Assembly: GCA_035624785.1 (NCBI GenBank)
Contig: DASPQV010000007.1
Span: forward strand, 16,035 to 80,034
From: JAJZNI01 sp035624785
Lineage (GTDB): Bacteria > Chloroflexota > Dormibacteria > Aeolococcales > Aeolococcaceae
Length of the DNA stretch: 64,000 nucleotides
Direction: 5' to 3'
Part shown: piece by piece, positions 63,906 through 64,000 of the stretch
Numbering within the stretch: position 1 is the stretch's first letter
Layout: every line of letters begins with the position of its first letter
Notes under the pieces: model-generated
Seen by the model: the letters and a program-made list of their open reading frames with translations, nothing else
Told to the model about the DNA's origin: nothing
The model's database searches: none
Translations under genes and position numbers: made by a program

Positions 63906-63911
63906 GCGCGG

Positions 63912-64000
63912 GTGACGCAGACCGCCTCCCGTACCGCCAGCGACGCTGCCACCCGCCGCGAGCAGTCCTGGGTCTTCTTCGACGGCGAGTTCCGCCGCTA
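63912..64000 (+). CDS. Probable branched-chain aminotransferase, 5' end only
   Basis: The first 29 codons are visible and the gene runs off the window. The product begins TQTASRTASDAATRREQ and then SWVFFDGEFRR, the position and style of the first conserved strand of fold-type IV aminotransferases such as IlvE (W-x-(D/N)-G-x-F). Too little is visible to be sure; 4-amino-4-deoxychorismate lyase is an alternative. Confidence 0.4.
   Translation, partial: MTQTASRTASDAATRREQSWVFFDGEFRR

Overview
The window is very GC-rich, densely packed bacterial chromosome with no phage, CRISPR or plasmid functions and no tRNA or rRNA gene that I can recognise. Gene content (GlgE maltosyltransferase pathway, Ku, ATP-type PEP carboxykinase, NarL-type two-component systems, purS/purQ/purL) and the many start codons sitting 6-9 nt behind a TANNNT box (a leaderless-transcript layout) point to a high-GC Terrabacteria lineage: Actinomycetota, Chloroflexota or the Dormibacterota-like soil clades. 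I cannot assign it further from sequence alone.

Layout. 1-5.5 kb: the end of a GH13 glucosidase, a biotin carboxylase, and an ECF sigma factor with a large membrane-anchored partner. 5.6-20.5 kb: purine biosynthesis in three blocks, purB-purC-purS-purQ-purL, purF, and purM-purN-purH, interrupted by a MuiA-like protein, a Gly/Pro-rich membrane protein and cvpA. Together they cover PRPP to IMP except purD and purE/purK, plus purB. 20.7-28.8 kb: a DksA/TraR-like protein, then (minus strand) glgE-treS-mak-glgB, a complete trehalose-to-alpha-glucan route with GTGA or near-GTGA junctions. 28.8-31.4 kb: a DEDDh exonuclease divergent from ku, followed by a ligase-like protein that has lost the catalytic lysine. 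31.5-45 kb: mixed metabolic and envelope genes (arginine deiminase/DDAH family, PQQ-type propeller lipoprotein, LysM lytic transglycosylase, HAD phosphatase, uridine phosphorylase, queG, RpiB-like, S51-like fusion, aldo/keto reductase, Mpo1-like, a Toprim-like membrane protein, HMG-CoA lyase-like). 45-56 kb: signalling, with two histidine kinases, two response regulators and two c-di-GMP-type proteins, plus an aminotransferase, pckA and the worn 3' end of an insertion sequence. 56.6-64 kb: a glycogen-debranching enzyme, a GT4 glycosyltransferase, a MarR regulator with its ABC-2 exporter, an MFS exporter, and the start of a probable branched-chain aminotransferase.

The most notable non-gene signals are: a family of four 24-bp palindromes (9-6-9) at or near gene 3' ends; a consistent TANNNT-N6-9-start promoter grammar; several very short ORFs whose stop overlaps or abuts the next start codon; and a 33-bp tandem duplication that copies a ribosome binding site plus start codon in frame. 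The most notable proteins are the lysine-less ligase beside Ku, the membrane protein combining an RQLYY motif with a DADP Toprim-like motif, and the peptidase-S51-like/CysRS-tail fusion. I did not find a clearly new multi-gene defence or mobile system.
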